From: an uncultured Eubacteriales bacterium
GTDB taxonomy: Bacteria > Bacillota > Clostridia > Oscillospirales > Oscillospiraceae
Direction: 5' to 3'
DNA length: 14,428 bases
Assembly (NCBI GenBank): GCA_905202605.1
Contig: CAJKSU010000056.1
Span: 1 to 14,428 of the forward strand
Shown here: one piece after another, positions 1 to 6,247 of the stretch
How positions within the stretch are numbered: position 1 is the stretch's first letter
Layout of the letters: each line of letters opens with the position of its first letter
The notes under the pieces: model-generated
Database searches by the model: none
The model's input: the letters and a program-made list of their open reading frames with translations, nothing else
Told to the model about the DNA's origin: nothing
Translations under genes and position numbers: made by a program

Positions 1-56
1 AATCGGTGACCCATACGGGAGTGAAAGTGAGTGTGGGCATACCTTTGCGGTTTTCC

Positions 57-632
57 TTATAGTCCTAGCACAGCGTGGACAGCCGCTGAAACCTGCTTTA
101 CCCTTGTCTCCATAAACTCTGGATGATCCTTAAACCATTTCACGTTTAATGGGGATGGATGCGGCAGTACATAGGCGGGCTTTCTGTGGATCAGCTGATC
201 CTGAAAGATCAGCTCTGTAAAGCTGGCTTTTGGAAAGAAGAAATCAGCGGCATGCCGTCCGATCAGAATGAAAATCTCATTGTCCACCTGCTCTATTTCA
301 CGAGTGAGCCATTTTTGTGCGCAGCTTTTTGGCGGCAGGCGATCCCCGCCGGAGGGAGATTTTCCAGGGTAGCAATGGGCGATGGAAGTGATATAAAAGC
401 AGTTCGGATCGTAAAACACATCGTCCGGAATGCAATACCACTCGCTGCGGAGCTTCCGCCCGCTGGCATCATTGAACGGCTTGAGCGTATGATGCACATT
501 CTGAGATGGGGCCTGGCTGATCTGCATAATTTTGGAGTGCGCGTTACCGGTTATGATGGGGTGCGGTGTAAAACCAAACTTGGCCTCGCAGTCCCGACAG
601 CTGAGAATTTCATCCCTTAGTTTTTCAAACAT
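57..632 (-). CDS. Uracil-DNA glycosylase superfamily protein (iron-sulfur, family 4-like)
   Basis: This 191-residue protein probably removes uracil, or a related damaged base, from DNA in the cytoplasm. Seen: cysteines 12, 15, 87 and 104, spaced like the four [4Fe-4S] ligands of family 4 enzymes; a PFNDASGRKL segment at 52-61 matching the family PFxGxSGxxL loop; the strand FYITSIAHCYP at 79-89; and the C-terminal HPSPLN motif at 158-163. The usual GEAPG catalytic loop reads SQAPSQN (39-45), so the acidic residue common in family 4 is absent; this points to a divergent subfamily. The ATG at 632 is preceded by AAGGAG at 8 nt spacing and by a good promoter. The gene looks like a chromosomal neighbour of the mobile element, not its cargo. 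Superfamily membership is firm; exact activity is inferred. Confidence 0.85.
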   Translation of the reverse strand: MFEKLRDEILSCRDCEAKFGFTPHPIITGNAHSKIMQISQAPSQNVHHTLKPFNDASGRKLRSEWYCIPDDVFYDPNCFYITSIAHCYPGKSPSGGDRLPPKSCAQKWLTREIEQVDNEIFILIGRHAADFFFPKASFTELIFQDQLIHRKPAYVLPHPSPLNVKWFKDHPEFMETRVKQVSAAVHAVLGL

Positions 633-664
633 CGAATAATCTCCTTCATTCCCTTGTGGAGTTT

Positions 665-693
665 ATTGTATATCAAATGGCACGTTTTATCAA
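665..693 (-). promoter_or_regulatory. Sigma-A-type promoter of the uracil-DNA glycosylase gene
   Basis: On the minus strand, TTGATA (688-693) and TACAAT (665-670) are separated by exactly 17 bp and lie 33 bp upstream of the ATG at 632. Since it is intact, the integrated element must end to the right of about 694. Confidence 0.65.
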
Positions 694-754
694 TATTTGT
701 TAATCAAACTGCATCGAGTGAAGGAAAACCCGATCTCTGTAACATGGAGGTGCT

Positions 755-1900
755 TTACCCTGCCAGCACTGCTCCCATGGTCTCCGCTGCCTTCTTCTGT
801 GCCGCCGTAGTTACATGGGCGTAAGTATCCAGTGTGAACCCTGCCGAGAAGTGGCCCAGCATCCCAGACACGGTTTTCACATCCACGCCATTCTGGAGGG
901 CCAAGGTGGCGAACGTATGGCGTAGATCGTGAAGCCGAATCTCCGGCAAGCCCGCCCGATCCAGCACCCGATGGAGCATATGGAGGACGCTGTCCGGGGC
1001 GATAGGGCCGCCAGTGGGGCCGGGGAACACATAGGCACTGCTGGGCTGTTTCTCCCGTTGCTGCTTCAAAATGCCTACCGCATCCGTCCCCAGAGAGATG
1101 GTGCGGTAGGCATTCTTTGTTTTCAGCGGAGCCTCCCGCACCTCGCCGTTGATCCGCCCAACTTGGCGGCGCACTCGGAGCGTTTGTGTAGTAAAGTCAA
1201 TGTCCTCCCACTTGAGACCCAGCAGTTCACCCCGGCGCAGCCCAGTTGCCAGCTCGATGTAATACATCTCAAATACACCGGAATGCTTTGCTTCCAACAG
1301 AAACGCTGCAAGCTGATCGGCGCTCAAGGTCTGCATTTCCCGGTGCTCCGTTTTCGGGAGAGCGCAGCCGTCCGTGGGATCATGGGAGATCAAATGCTGC
1401 TGGATGGCCAATTGCATGGCGGAGGAAATGACCTGATTGATGTTGCGGACGGTCTTGGGGCTAAGCCCCTTAGGCTGATTCTGGGACTCCAGCCGATCCA
1501 CCCGCCCTTCCGTCAGTAGCTTTTGGTAGAGCCGTTGAAGATCCAGTGTGGTCAGCTTCGTCAGTGGGATATTCCCGATGCTTGGCTTAATATGGTTCTT
1601 GATATACCCCTCGTAGGTCTTGTGGGAGGATGGCCGCACCTTAATTTGAGCATAGTATTCGTACCAGACGTCCATCCACTGGCCGACTGTATATCGCTGG
1701 CCCTTTGCCACATCTAAGCCCTTCGTTTCCTCAATGGCTTTCTTCAATTTTTCCTTGACCTCGGCTTGGGTCTTGCCCAGCACATTTTTGTAGATGGCCT
1801 TTCCGGTGGCTGGATTATGTCCAGCGGTGTACCGACCTTCCCAGCGACCATCCTTGCGCTTGCGGATGTTTCCCTCGCCGTTGGCTCTGCGTTTTGCCAT
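755..1900 (-). CDS. Tyrosine-type site-specific integrase of a mobilizable element
   Basis: This 381-residue recombinase is expected to integrate and excise the element. An N-terminal arm-binding domain lies at about 1-50 (GEGNIRKRKDGRWEGRY), a SAM-like core-binding domain at about 70-165 and the catalytic domain from about 185. Catalytic residues visible in order are Arg222 (TGLRRGEL), Lys262, His324 and Arg327 (LHDLRHTFA), His350 (GHFS) and Tyr360 (TYAHV), so the active site is complete. The frame is open back to 1936, but the ATG at 1900 has AAAGGAG 8 nt upstream and begins the conserved MAKRR start. It follows the excisionase-like gene by 41 nt on the same strand. Its 3' end faces the uracil-DNA glycosylase gene, the usual place for an attachment site. 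Confidence 0.95.
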   Translation of the reverse strand: MAKRRANGEGNIRKRKDGRWEGRYTAGHNPATGKAIYKNVLGKTQAEVKEKLKKAIEETKGLDVAKGQRYTVGQWMDVWYEYYAQIKVRPSSHKTYEGYIKNHIKPSIGNIPLTKLTTLDLQRLYQKLLTEGRVDRLESQNQPKGLSPKTVRNINQVISSAMQLAIQQHLISHDPTDGCALPKTEHREMQTLSADQLAAFLLEAKHSGVFEMYYIELATGLRRGELLGLKWEDIDFTTQTLRVRRQVGRINGEVREAPLKTKNAYRTISLGTDAVGILKQQREKQPSSAYVFPGPTGGPIAPDSVLHMLHRVLDRAGLPEIRLHDLRHTFATLALQNGVDVKTVSGMLGHFSAGFTLDTYAHVTTAAQKKAAETMGAVLAG

Positions 1901-1941
1901 GATGCTCACTCCTTTCGCAGCTACAACATATACCACAGAAG

Positions 1942-2160
1942 TTATGATTTATCCAGCAAATTTGAAAGACAGTGCGCATGGATCCATTCCAGCAGCTCGT
2001 CCTTTGGAATTACAATCCGGCTACCAATTTTCAGGGCCGGGAAGCCCGCTGACTGCACCAGTGCATATGCACCGGATCGAGAAATCCCCAATGCCGTGGC
2101 AAGCTGCGGGACGGATAGCATAATGGGGAGCTCGTCGTAGGATGTATAGACTTTGTTCAT
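1942..2160 (-). CDS. Excisionase-like helix-turn-helix DNA-binding protein
   Basis: This 72-residue protein carries one MerR/excisionase-type helix-turn-helix: LSVPQLATALGISRSGAYAL at about 15-34, followed by the wing IGSRIVIPKDELLEWI. That layout is typical of the small proteins encoded next to tyrosine integrases, which bend DNA and steer recombination towards excision. The reading frame extends to 2259, but the ATG at 2160 has AAAGGAG about 7 nt upstream, and the extra upstream residues cover hairpin sequence and resemble no domain. The integrase start lies 41 nt downstream, so both are probably made from one transcript. It could instead be a simple regulator of the mobilization genes. Confidence 0.85.
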   Translation of the reverse strand: MNKVYTSYDELPIMLSVPQLATALGISRSGAYALVQSAGFPALKIGSRIVIPKDELLEWIHAHCLSNLLDKS

Positions 2161-2186
2161 AGCATTCTCCTTTCGGAATTGAAATT

Positions 2187-2211
2187 GCCCCACGTTTCCA
2201 CAACGTGGGGC
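2187..2211 (-). terminator. Perfect 10-bp hairpin between relaxase and excisionase genes
   Basis: GCCCCACGTT and AACGTGGGGC flank a 5-nt loop. Read on the minus strand the stem is followed by AATTTCAATT, only weakly T-rich. It could be a weak terminator of the mobilization transcript, an mRNA-stability stem, or a protein-binding site in the excisionase leader. Confidence 0.4.
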
Positions 2212-2264
2212 GCTGATGATGGGTGGTATTACCCATAGTAATGAAGCGGGAAAGCCCACAAATG

Positions 2265-2287
2265 GCGCACGTGGGCCTCACGTGCGC
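2265..2287 (-). repeat. Perfect 9-bp inverted repeat spanning the relaxase stop codon
   Basis: GCGCACGTG and CACGTGCGC are separated by five bases, and the relaxase TGA (2278-2280) lies at the edge of the loop. A further imperfect stem (ATGGGT, 6 nt, ACCCAT) occupies 2219-2236. The role may be transcript end formation or insulation between mobilization and recombination genes. Confidence 0.5.
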
Positions 2288-3684
2288 TCTCTGTGCCGTA
2301 ACTGCCGCTGGCGTTCAGGAACTTCGATTTCCCGGATATTTTCTTGCATTGCGGTCGCCTGCGCCCGGATTCCTTCGCACATTTTAATTTGCTTTCGTAC
2401 CTGCCGAAGCTCCCGGTTTAGGTCTGCCAGTTTGGTATAAAGCTCTGCCTGTTGCTGGGATAATGCCTCTCGTGATTCGCCACAGCCATCCAGCAGCTTC
2501 ACTGCTTCCATGTACCGCTGTGCTTCCTGTTCCATACCACTGTGACCCTGAGCGTAAAGTCGTTTTGCTGGAGCCAGCGCTTCTTCCTCCGCCAGCGCCT
2601 GAAATAGGAGTTGGCGCTTTTTCTTCTGCACATTGAGGATGGTTCGCTGCTTGGTGAGTGCCTTGATTTGGGCTTCCGCTTTCTCCACAAAGGCAGCCAT
2701 GTCTGCTTCGGTGGCGATACCATTCTCATTGAGAAACTGAAACTGCGCTCGAAGCTGCTCAAAACGCATGACCTCCCGGCGCATCTGCCCGGTAACCTTC
2801 GGCGGGTACTGCCGCTTTTCCAGCTTGCCGAGGATGTAGAGGTAGTGGTAGTAAAGTGCTAGAAACCCGGTGTATTTCGGATGCTTCTTGTAGGGCTTGT
2901 ATGGCGTGCGGTGAACCACAGTGAGTTGCTGACCCATGAAAATAGCGTCCAGATTGCCGTTGATGGCTGCCCGGATGCCATCTTCTGAATACTGCTTGTC
3001 GTTTCGTTCCGGGTACATGAAGTGGGCCTGTCCTCGGAGCTTGAAGCCGAGACGATTTCCGTGCCTGATCTCGTGACCCTTCCGTTCCATGAGCCGGAAG
3101 AAGTCTCCAATAGAGTTAGCGTCCTCAATAGATGTTTTGAGGTCGGCCTCCAGCATGGAGCGGTAGGTGGGCTGGCCTTTACTCTGGCGAAGCCATTCGA
3201 TATAGCTCATAGATTTCTGACCATCGCCGTGTATAATCACAGACAAGCCGTGCTCTCGGCACAGGCGGTCCGACACCGCTCGAATCTGTTGGTAGTACTC
3301 TGACTTTGAACAGTGGTATTTCTCGCCAGTAGCATCGTTTACAGAGTTGAACAGGATGTGCGAATGGATATGGTGGCGATCCGTGTGCGTGCCAATGACC
3401 ACCTGATAGCCCGCCAGATACTCCGCTGCAAACTCCGTGGCAATTTGCAGGGCCAGCTCCGGCGTGATTTCGCCCGGAACAAAGGACTGGATGATATGGT
3501 AACACTGCCGCCCATCCAGCTTGCCTAGCTCTCGCTTGGTGTCCATCATCTGCTGATACTCAAATCCAGGATCACAGTTCATGTGGGCCGTGAACACCTG
3601 CTCCTGGGTCTTATCTCCATTCAACACATACTCGATGGCCTGTTTCAGTCCGCCGCTTCGGGCCAGAATTTTTGTGACCGCCAT
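2278..3684 (-). CDS. MobP-type relaxase / mobilization nuclease
   Basis: This 468-residue protein should nick one strand at the transfer origin and lead it into a recipient cell using another element's conjugation machinery. Seen (numbered from the ATG at 3684): the likely catalytic Tyr19 in AIEYVLNGDKT, and the metal-binding cluster HTDRHHIHSHILFN at about 100-113, the family HxDxxHxHxH motif. The C-terminal third is long, charged and coiled-coil-like, with no further enzymatic domain recognised. The ATG overlaps the mobC stop as TGATG, which implies translational coupling. A GTG two codons earlier is possible, but GGGGCGG is better spaced for the ATG. No type IV secretion or coupling gene is present, so transfer must depend on a helper. 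Confidence 0.93.
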   Translation of the reverse strand: MAVTKILARSGGLKQAIEYVLNGDKTQEQVFTAHMNCDPGFEYQQMMDTKRELGKLDGRQCYHIIQSFVPGEITPELALQIATEFAAEYLAGYQVVIGTHTDRHHIHSHILFNSVNDATGEKYHCSKSEYYQQIRAVSDRLCREHGLSVIIHGDGQKSMSYIEWLRQSKGQPTYRSMLEADLKTSIEDANSIGDFFRLMERKGHEIRHGNRLGFKLRGQAHFMYPERNDKQYSEDGIRAAINGNLDAIFMGQQLTVVHRTPYKPYKKHPKYTGFLALYYHYLYILGKLEKRQYPPKVTGQMRREVMRFEQLRAQFQFLNENGIATEADMAAFVEKAEAQIKALTKQRTILNVQKKKRQLLFQALAEEEALAPAKRLYAQGHSGMEQEAQRYMEAVKLLDGCGESREALSQQQAELYTKLADLNRELRQVRKQIKMCEGIRAQATAMQENIREIEVPERQRQLRHRERT

Positions 3685-3992
3685 CAGCACCGCCCCATGT
3701 CATAGAGCTGTTCGTAGACACGCCCCAGCAGTGCCATTGCCTCTTGGACGTCCTCCTGAGTGGCAATTCCGGCATTGACGCTGCGGGCAATCTGATTGAT
3801 GTTATTGCCAATGGCATGAATTTCCCGGCGAAGTGCTTTCATTTCGTCGTTCTGCCTTGCCGTGGGATGATGCCCTTGGAGCAGGCGGATCAAATAGGCA
3901 CGCTTGCTGAGGCCACAGGTTTTGGCGTTCTCCGATAGCAGCCGGTACTGCTCCGGTGTCATTTCAAAGTGCATATGGTGTTTTGATTCGAT
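3684..3992 (-). CDS. mobC: MobC-like relaxosome accessory protein (start codon uncertain)
   Basis: This protein of about 102 residues matches the MobC relaxosome family: a ribbon-helix-helix-like N-terminus (HMHFEMTPEQYRLLSENA, then GLSKRAYLIRLLQG) and a helical C-terminal half containing IHAIGNNINQIARSVN, the family signature. It helps the relaxase open the transfer origin. The start is a puzzle. A near-perfect AAAGGAGG (minus strand, about 4000-4007) sits 7 nt before an ATC codon at 3992. The nearest ATG after it is 25 nt away (3974), while the open frame runs back to an ATG at 4076 and a GTG at 4091 with no evident ribosome site. I show the ATC position as the best-placed start. The 3' end overlaps the relaxase start. 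Confidence 0.8.
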   Translation of the reverse strand: MESKHHMHFEMTPEQYRLLSENAKTCGLSKRAYLIRLLQGHHPTARQNDEMKALRREIHAIGNNINQIARSVNAGIATQEDVQEAMALLGRVYEQLYDMGRC

Positions 3993-4059
3993 AGCAATTC
4001 CTCCTTTGCTGTGTTTGAAAATTTGAATCGCATGGGATCTATCTGAGCCAATCTTCTCT

Positions 4060-4120
4060 CCGCCCGACGGCGGCATATGGGGTTCGGGCACACCCGAAAG
4101 CGGTAAAAATGTACATTTTT
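4060..4120. repeat. Three consecutive palindromes upstream of mobC (candidate transfer origin or operator)
   Basis: In 61 bases there are three separate dyads: CCGCC-CGAC-GGCGG (4060-4073), TTCGGG-CACA-CCCGAA (4083-4098), and the perfect 16-bp palindrome AAAAATGTACATTTTT (4105-4120). Relaxase transfer origins are usually next to mobC/mob genes and carry inverted repeats beside the nick. I could not recognise a nick consensus. Confidence 0.45.
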
Positions 4121-4179
4121 GCGATGCTTGCAGTCAAAATTCCAACTTTTTATATCCGCTATGGTGGAAATTGTGGGAC

Positions 4180-4213
4180 GGAGCACTTTCGGCAATGTTG
4201 CCGGAAGTGCTCC
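4180..4213. repeat. 16-bp inverted repeat centred on GGCAATGTTGCC
   Basis: The left arm GGAGCACTTTCGGCAA pairs with TTGCCGGAAGTGCTCC across a 2-nt centre, with one G-T mismatch. Its centre GGCAATGTTGCC recurs exactly at 4534-4545, and as GGCAATATTGCC at 4464-4475. There is no T-run after either arm, so a protein-binding site or single-strand hairpin is likelier than a terminator. Confidence 0.6.
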
Positions 4214-4284
4214 CGTTTCGTTGGCTGTTGCGTGCACAGTGTGTGGAGCTTCGAGCAAATCGTCCATGTTGATGTGTATAGTGA

Positions 4285-4490
4285 TACGCATTTTACTGAA
4301 TTTGGGGCGAAATTTGCTGATTTTATACGCACAGGGATACACATTCTGGGAAATTCGCCCAAGGCAATACGCACTATGGTACGCATTGGGGTTCCTTCTA
4401 GAGCTTCTTATGATGTGACCGATTTTGACGAATTCGCCGAAAGCGGGATGGTAGGGAACCTATGGCAATATTGCCTACCCTTCCTACGCA
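4285..4490 (+). repeat. Five direct copies of TACGCA (iteron-like)
   Basis: TACGCA occurs at 4285, 4326, 4368, 4380 and 4485, all on the same strand. Start-to-start distances are 41, 42, 12 and 105 bp, several being close to whole helical turns. The stretch from 3993 to about 4740 has no convincing gene. These repeats together with the GGCAATRTTGCC palindromes suggest a DNA-binding control or origin region of the mobile element. Confidence 0.4.
4464..4475. repeat. 12-bp palindrome GGCAATATTGCC
   Basis: This is a perfect palindrome, one base away from the GGCAATGTTGCC cores at 4192-4203 and 4534-4545. It is surrounded by an imperfect wider dyad running from about 4451 to 4487 (GTAGG at the left end, CCTAC at the right). 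Confidence 0.55.
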
Positions 4491-4498
4491 AAAGACCA

Positions 4499-4730
4499 TT
4501 ATGGTAAACCAAATGTGCAGGCACATACTTCCCGGCAATGTTGCCGAAACGTGCTTTCCTGTGCAGGAAAGAAACGAAGGAAATTTTTTCTACAATTGTT
4601 CATGCTGCCGTTCTGCACAATCACGTTCCTGGCCCAGCCTTCTGCGCCGTATTTCAGCTTCTTGGCGGCTCGCACATCCTCCTGCGGTCATGGCCTGCTT
4701 TACCGAAGCTGTATCAAATTGGACGGTCAT
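4499..4730 (-). pseudogene. Possible frameshifted small ORF of the mobile element
   Basis: On the minus strand an ORF opens at ATG 4730 (MTVQFDTASVKQAMTAGG). Its frame then becomes arginine-rich and unconvincing. One frame over, from about 4688, a more protein-like segment continues (EDVRAAKKLKYGAEGWARN) up to a stop at 4499-4501. The switch falls in the G-rich run around GCAGGAGG, so one extra or missing base would join the two into a small protein of roughly 50 or more residues. I do not recognise the family, no ribosome site is obvious before 4730, and the whole may be chance. It overlaps one GGCAATGTTGCC palindrome. Confidence 0.25.
4534..4545. repeat. 12-bp palindrome GGCAATGTTGCC
   Basis: This is identical to the core at 4192-4203. 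It is flanked by GCAC (4521-4524) and GTGC (4551-4554), a degraded version of the longer arms seen at 4180-4213. Confidence 0.55.
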
Positions 4731-4764
4731 TCAGTTTTCAAATTGACATTCTGGAAAAACAAAA

Positions 4765-4833
4765 GAAGGATTACGATATGATTCGGCCTATCACAGGAGA
4801 TGTCCTGCGTGGGCGTTCAAATCGTAATCCTTC
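4765..4833 (-). terminator. Large terminator-like inverted repeat with internal hairpin
   Basis: GAAGGATTACGAT (4765-4777) and ATCGTAATCCTTC (4821-4833) form a perfect 13-bp stem around 43 bases, which hold a second small stem, CAGGA-GATG-TCCTG (4794-4807). Read on the minus strand the closing arm runs straight into TTTTGTTTTTCC, a good terminator tail. It may block leftward readthrough into the mobile element, or be a small structured RNA. It lies near the expected right end of the element. Confidence 0.45.
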
Positions 4834-4971
4834 AAATATATTAAATGGTTTTTGCTTTTCTAAATGTCAGGATGCAGTGTAACATCCGTGAAGCGGAAAG
4901 TCAAGGCTCCGCTGGCGGTGAAATATAGAGTTTACAGTGTGTTCATGTTTTGTGTTTAAGCGATGCTCCGG

Positions 4972-5001
4972 TTGACTGTAATTATACTTATATGATATGA
5001 T
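4972..5001 (+). promoter_or_regulatory. Promoter of the first LysR gene
   Basis: TTGACT (4972-4977) and TATGAT (4996-5001) are separated by 18 bp. Transcription would start about 165 bases before the LysR ATG, giving a long leader that contains a 23-codon ORF (5045-5116) and a small hairpin (5148-5162). Confidence 0.55.
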
Positions 5002-5172
5002 AAGAAAAACATATTGGCATAAAACGATAGCGAAGATAGATAAAATGCCCGCCAGCGTAGAGGAAACGGTTTCTTGTGTATCTGCAACCGGGGAAATCTG
5101 CAGGGCGCTTTCATAATAGAACGTAGAAATTATGTGGGAGGGAGTGTCGAGCGGCCTGCTCGGCGGAACATT

Positions 5173-6093
5173 ATGAATCATACTCAGGTTGCGTGTTTTC
5201 TCGCTGCGGCAAAGGCCGAGAGCTTTGCTGTGGCGGCAGACAGCGTCTATATGACGCCCCCGACCTTTAGCCGCCAGATTGCTTCGCTGGAACAGGAATT
5301 GGGCTTTTCGCTATTTCAGCGGGGCTGGAAGAATAATCAGCTGACGCCAGCGGGGCAGATTATGTTTGAAGGACTCTCTGCCATATCCATGGAATACAAT
5401 CTCCTGCTCAGCCGGGCGCTGAATGCTGCGTCGAATGTTGCCGGCACGCTGGTGCTTGGGCTGCTGGAGGGTCAGCTGGTAGATCCGGATCTGCGAAGTG
5501 TATTGCAGAGCTTCCGTTCACGGTTTCCGGGCGTTACGGTAGAACTTAGACGATATTCCTTTCACGATATGCTCAAGGCGCTGAAAAGCGCAGAGCTCGA
5601 TGCCGGAATCACCTTGTCCGTGGAGCTTATGAACCATCCGGATATGAATGCAATTCCGCTCTATTCTGTGGGAAATGATATGGTTTTCGCAACGGATACC
5701 TTTTCGGACAGCGTGTATGCTGCAAGCCTACGGGACTTTGCAGATCAGACATTCATAGAAATTGAGCAATCTGATTCTCCTATCATCTCCGGCTTAATGT
5801 TGGACAGCTGCAAGCGCGCAGGATTTATCCCCCGTATCTGCAAGGTAAAGAATTTAAAGGAACAGATCACCGCAATCGAATTGGGACAGGGGGTTGCAGC
5901 GTTTAACCAGTTTCACCAGACCTGCAATCATCCGGGGCTGACCCATATTTCACTGCCGGAGCTTCCGGCGGTAGAGTTCTCTTTTGCGTGGATGAAGACA
6001 TCTGGCAATCATGCTTTGCCGTTTCTGGTATCTGAAATGCAGCGGTATTTTCAGAAGGAAGAATTCTCTGACGTGCCCTTGTGCAATGAATGA
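5173..6093 (+). CDS. LysR-family transcriptional regulator (upstream of the isomerase/desulfurase operon)
   Basis: This 306-residue regulator has the standard LysR layout: a winged helix-turn-helix at 1-60 (AVAADSVYMTPPTFSRQIAS, then LEQELGFSLFQR), a linker helix, and a periplasmic-binding-like effector domain from about 90 to 295. The frame is open back to 5074, but the family start motif MNHTQVACFLAAAKAESF begins at the ATG at 5173. That start has only a weak ribosome site (GCGG). A stronger GGGAGGGAG lies about 30 nt upstream, separated by the hairpin CGAGC-GGCCT-GCTCG (5148-5162), so the hairpin could modulate initiation. The gene points the same way as the operon that follows and is the likely regulator of that operon's promoter at 6171-6199. 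The effector is unknown. Confidence 0.9.
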   Translation: MNHTQVACFLAAAKAESFAVAADSVYMTPPTFSRQIASLEQELGFSLFQRGWKNNQLTPAGQIMFEGLSAISMEYNLLLSRALNAASNVAGTLVLGLLEGQLVDPDLRSVLQSFRSRFPGVTVELRRYSFHDMLKALKSAELDAGITLSVELMNHPDMNAIPLYSVGNDMVFATDTFSDSVYAASLRDFADQTFIEIEQSDSPIISGLMLDSCKRAGFIPRICKVKNLKEQITAIELGQGVAAFNQFHQTCNHPGLTHISLPELPAVEFSFAWMKTSGNHALPFLVSEMQRYFQKEEFSDVPLCNE

Positions 6094-6123
6094 GCTCGTT
6101 TTGACTTCCTTGTAATGCAGAAA

Positions 6124-6160
6124 GCAAGGGCTTGTTCCATTTTCGGAAACAAGTCCTTGC
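6124..6160 (+). terminator. Hairpin after the LysR gene
   Basis: GCAAGGGCTTGTTCC pairs with GGAAACAAGTCCTTGC with one G-T pair and one bulge around a short loop. The stem is strong but no T-run follows on the plus strand, so it may be a weak terminator, or a structure protecting the end of the LysR transcript. It sits 10 bp before the next promoter. Confidence 0.45.
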
Positions 6161-6170
6161 AGAAGTCAAC

Positions 6171-6199
6171 TTGTGATCCGGTTCCCCACCGTCTACAAT
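6171..6199 (+). promoter_or_regulatory. Promoter of the isomerase/desulfurase operon
   Basis: TTGTGA (6171-6176) and TACAAT (6194-6199) are separated by exactly 17 bp, 48 bp before the isomerase-like start codon. A short dyad AGAAT-CAGCA-ATTCT follows the -10 box (6201-6215) and could be an operator or leader hairpin. Confidence 0.65.
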
Positions 6200-6247
6200 A
6201 GAATCAGCAATTCTGTAGTTCTATGATAAAGAAGGGACGCTGATCGT

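Noticed and set aside
3..60. Open plus-strand frame at the left edge ending in TAG, reading like a beta-strand-rich C-terminus
   Set aside because: Only 19 codons are visible and all three frames of so short a stretch can look open; it cannot be told from chance.
159..620. 153-codon plus-strand ORF
   Set aside because: It lies entirely antisense to the uracil-DNA glycosylase gene, which has family motifs, a ribosome site and a promoter.
929..1519. 196-codon plus-strand ORF antisense to the integrase
   Set aside because: Shadow of the integrase reading frame; no domain or ribosome site.
3959..4342. 127-codon minus-strand ORF overlapping mobC
   Set aside because: It runs out of frame into mobC, has no ribosome site, spans three palindromes and resembles no protein family; more likely chance.
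4515..4781. 88-codon plus-strand ORF and two overlapping plus-strand frames
   Set aside because: No ribosome site, composition unlike neighbouring genes, and it covers palindromes and an inverted repeat.
738..4885. TGTAACAT at both ends of the element as a firm attachment core
   Set aside because: An 8-base match between two stretches of this size is expected by chance about once in two tries; kept only as a hint.
4867..5181. 104-codon minus-strand ORF with one hydrophobic stretch
   Set aside because: It covers the LysR promoter and start region, lacks a ribosome site, and the hydrophobic run comes from AT-rich promoter sequence.
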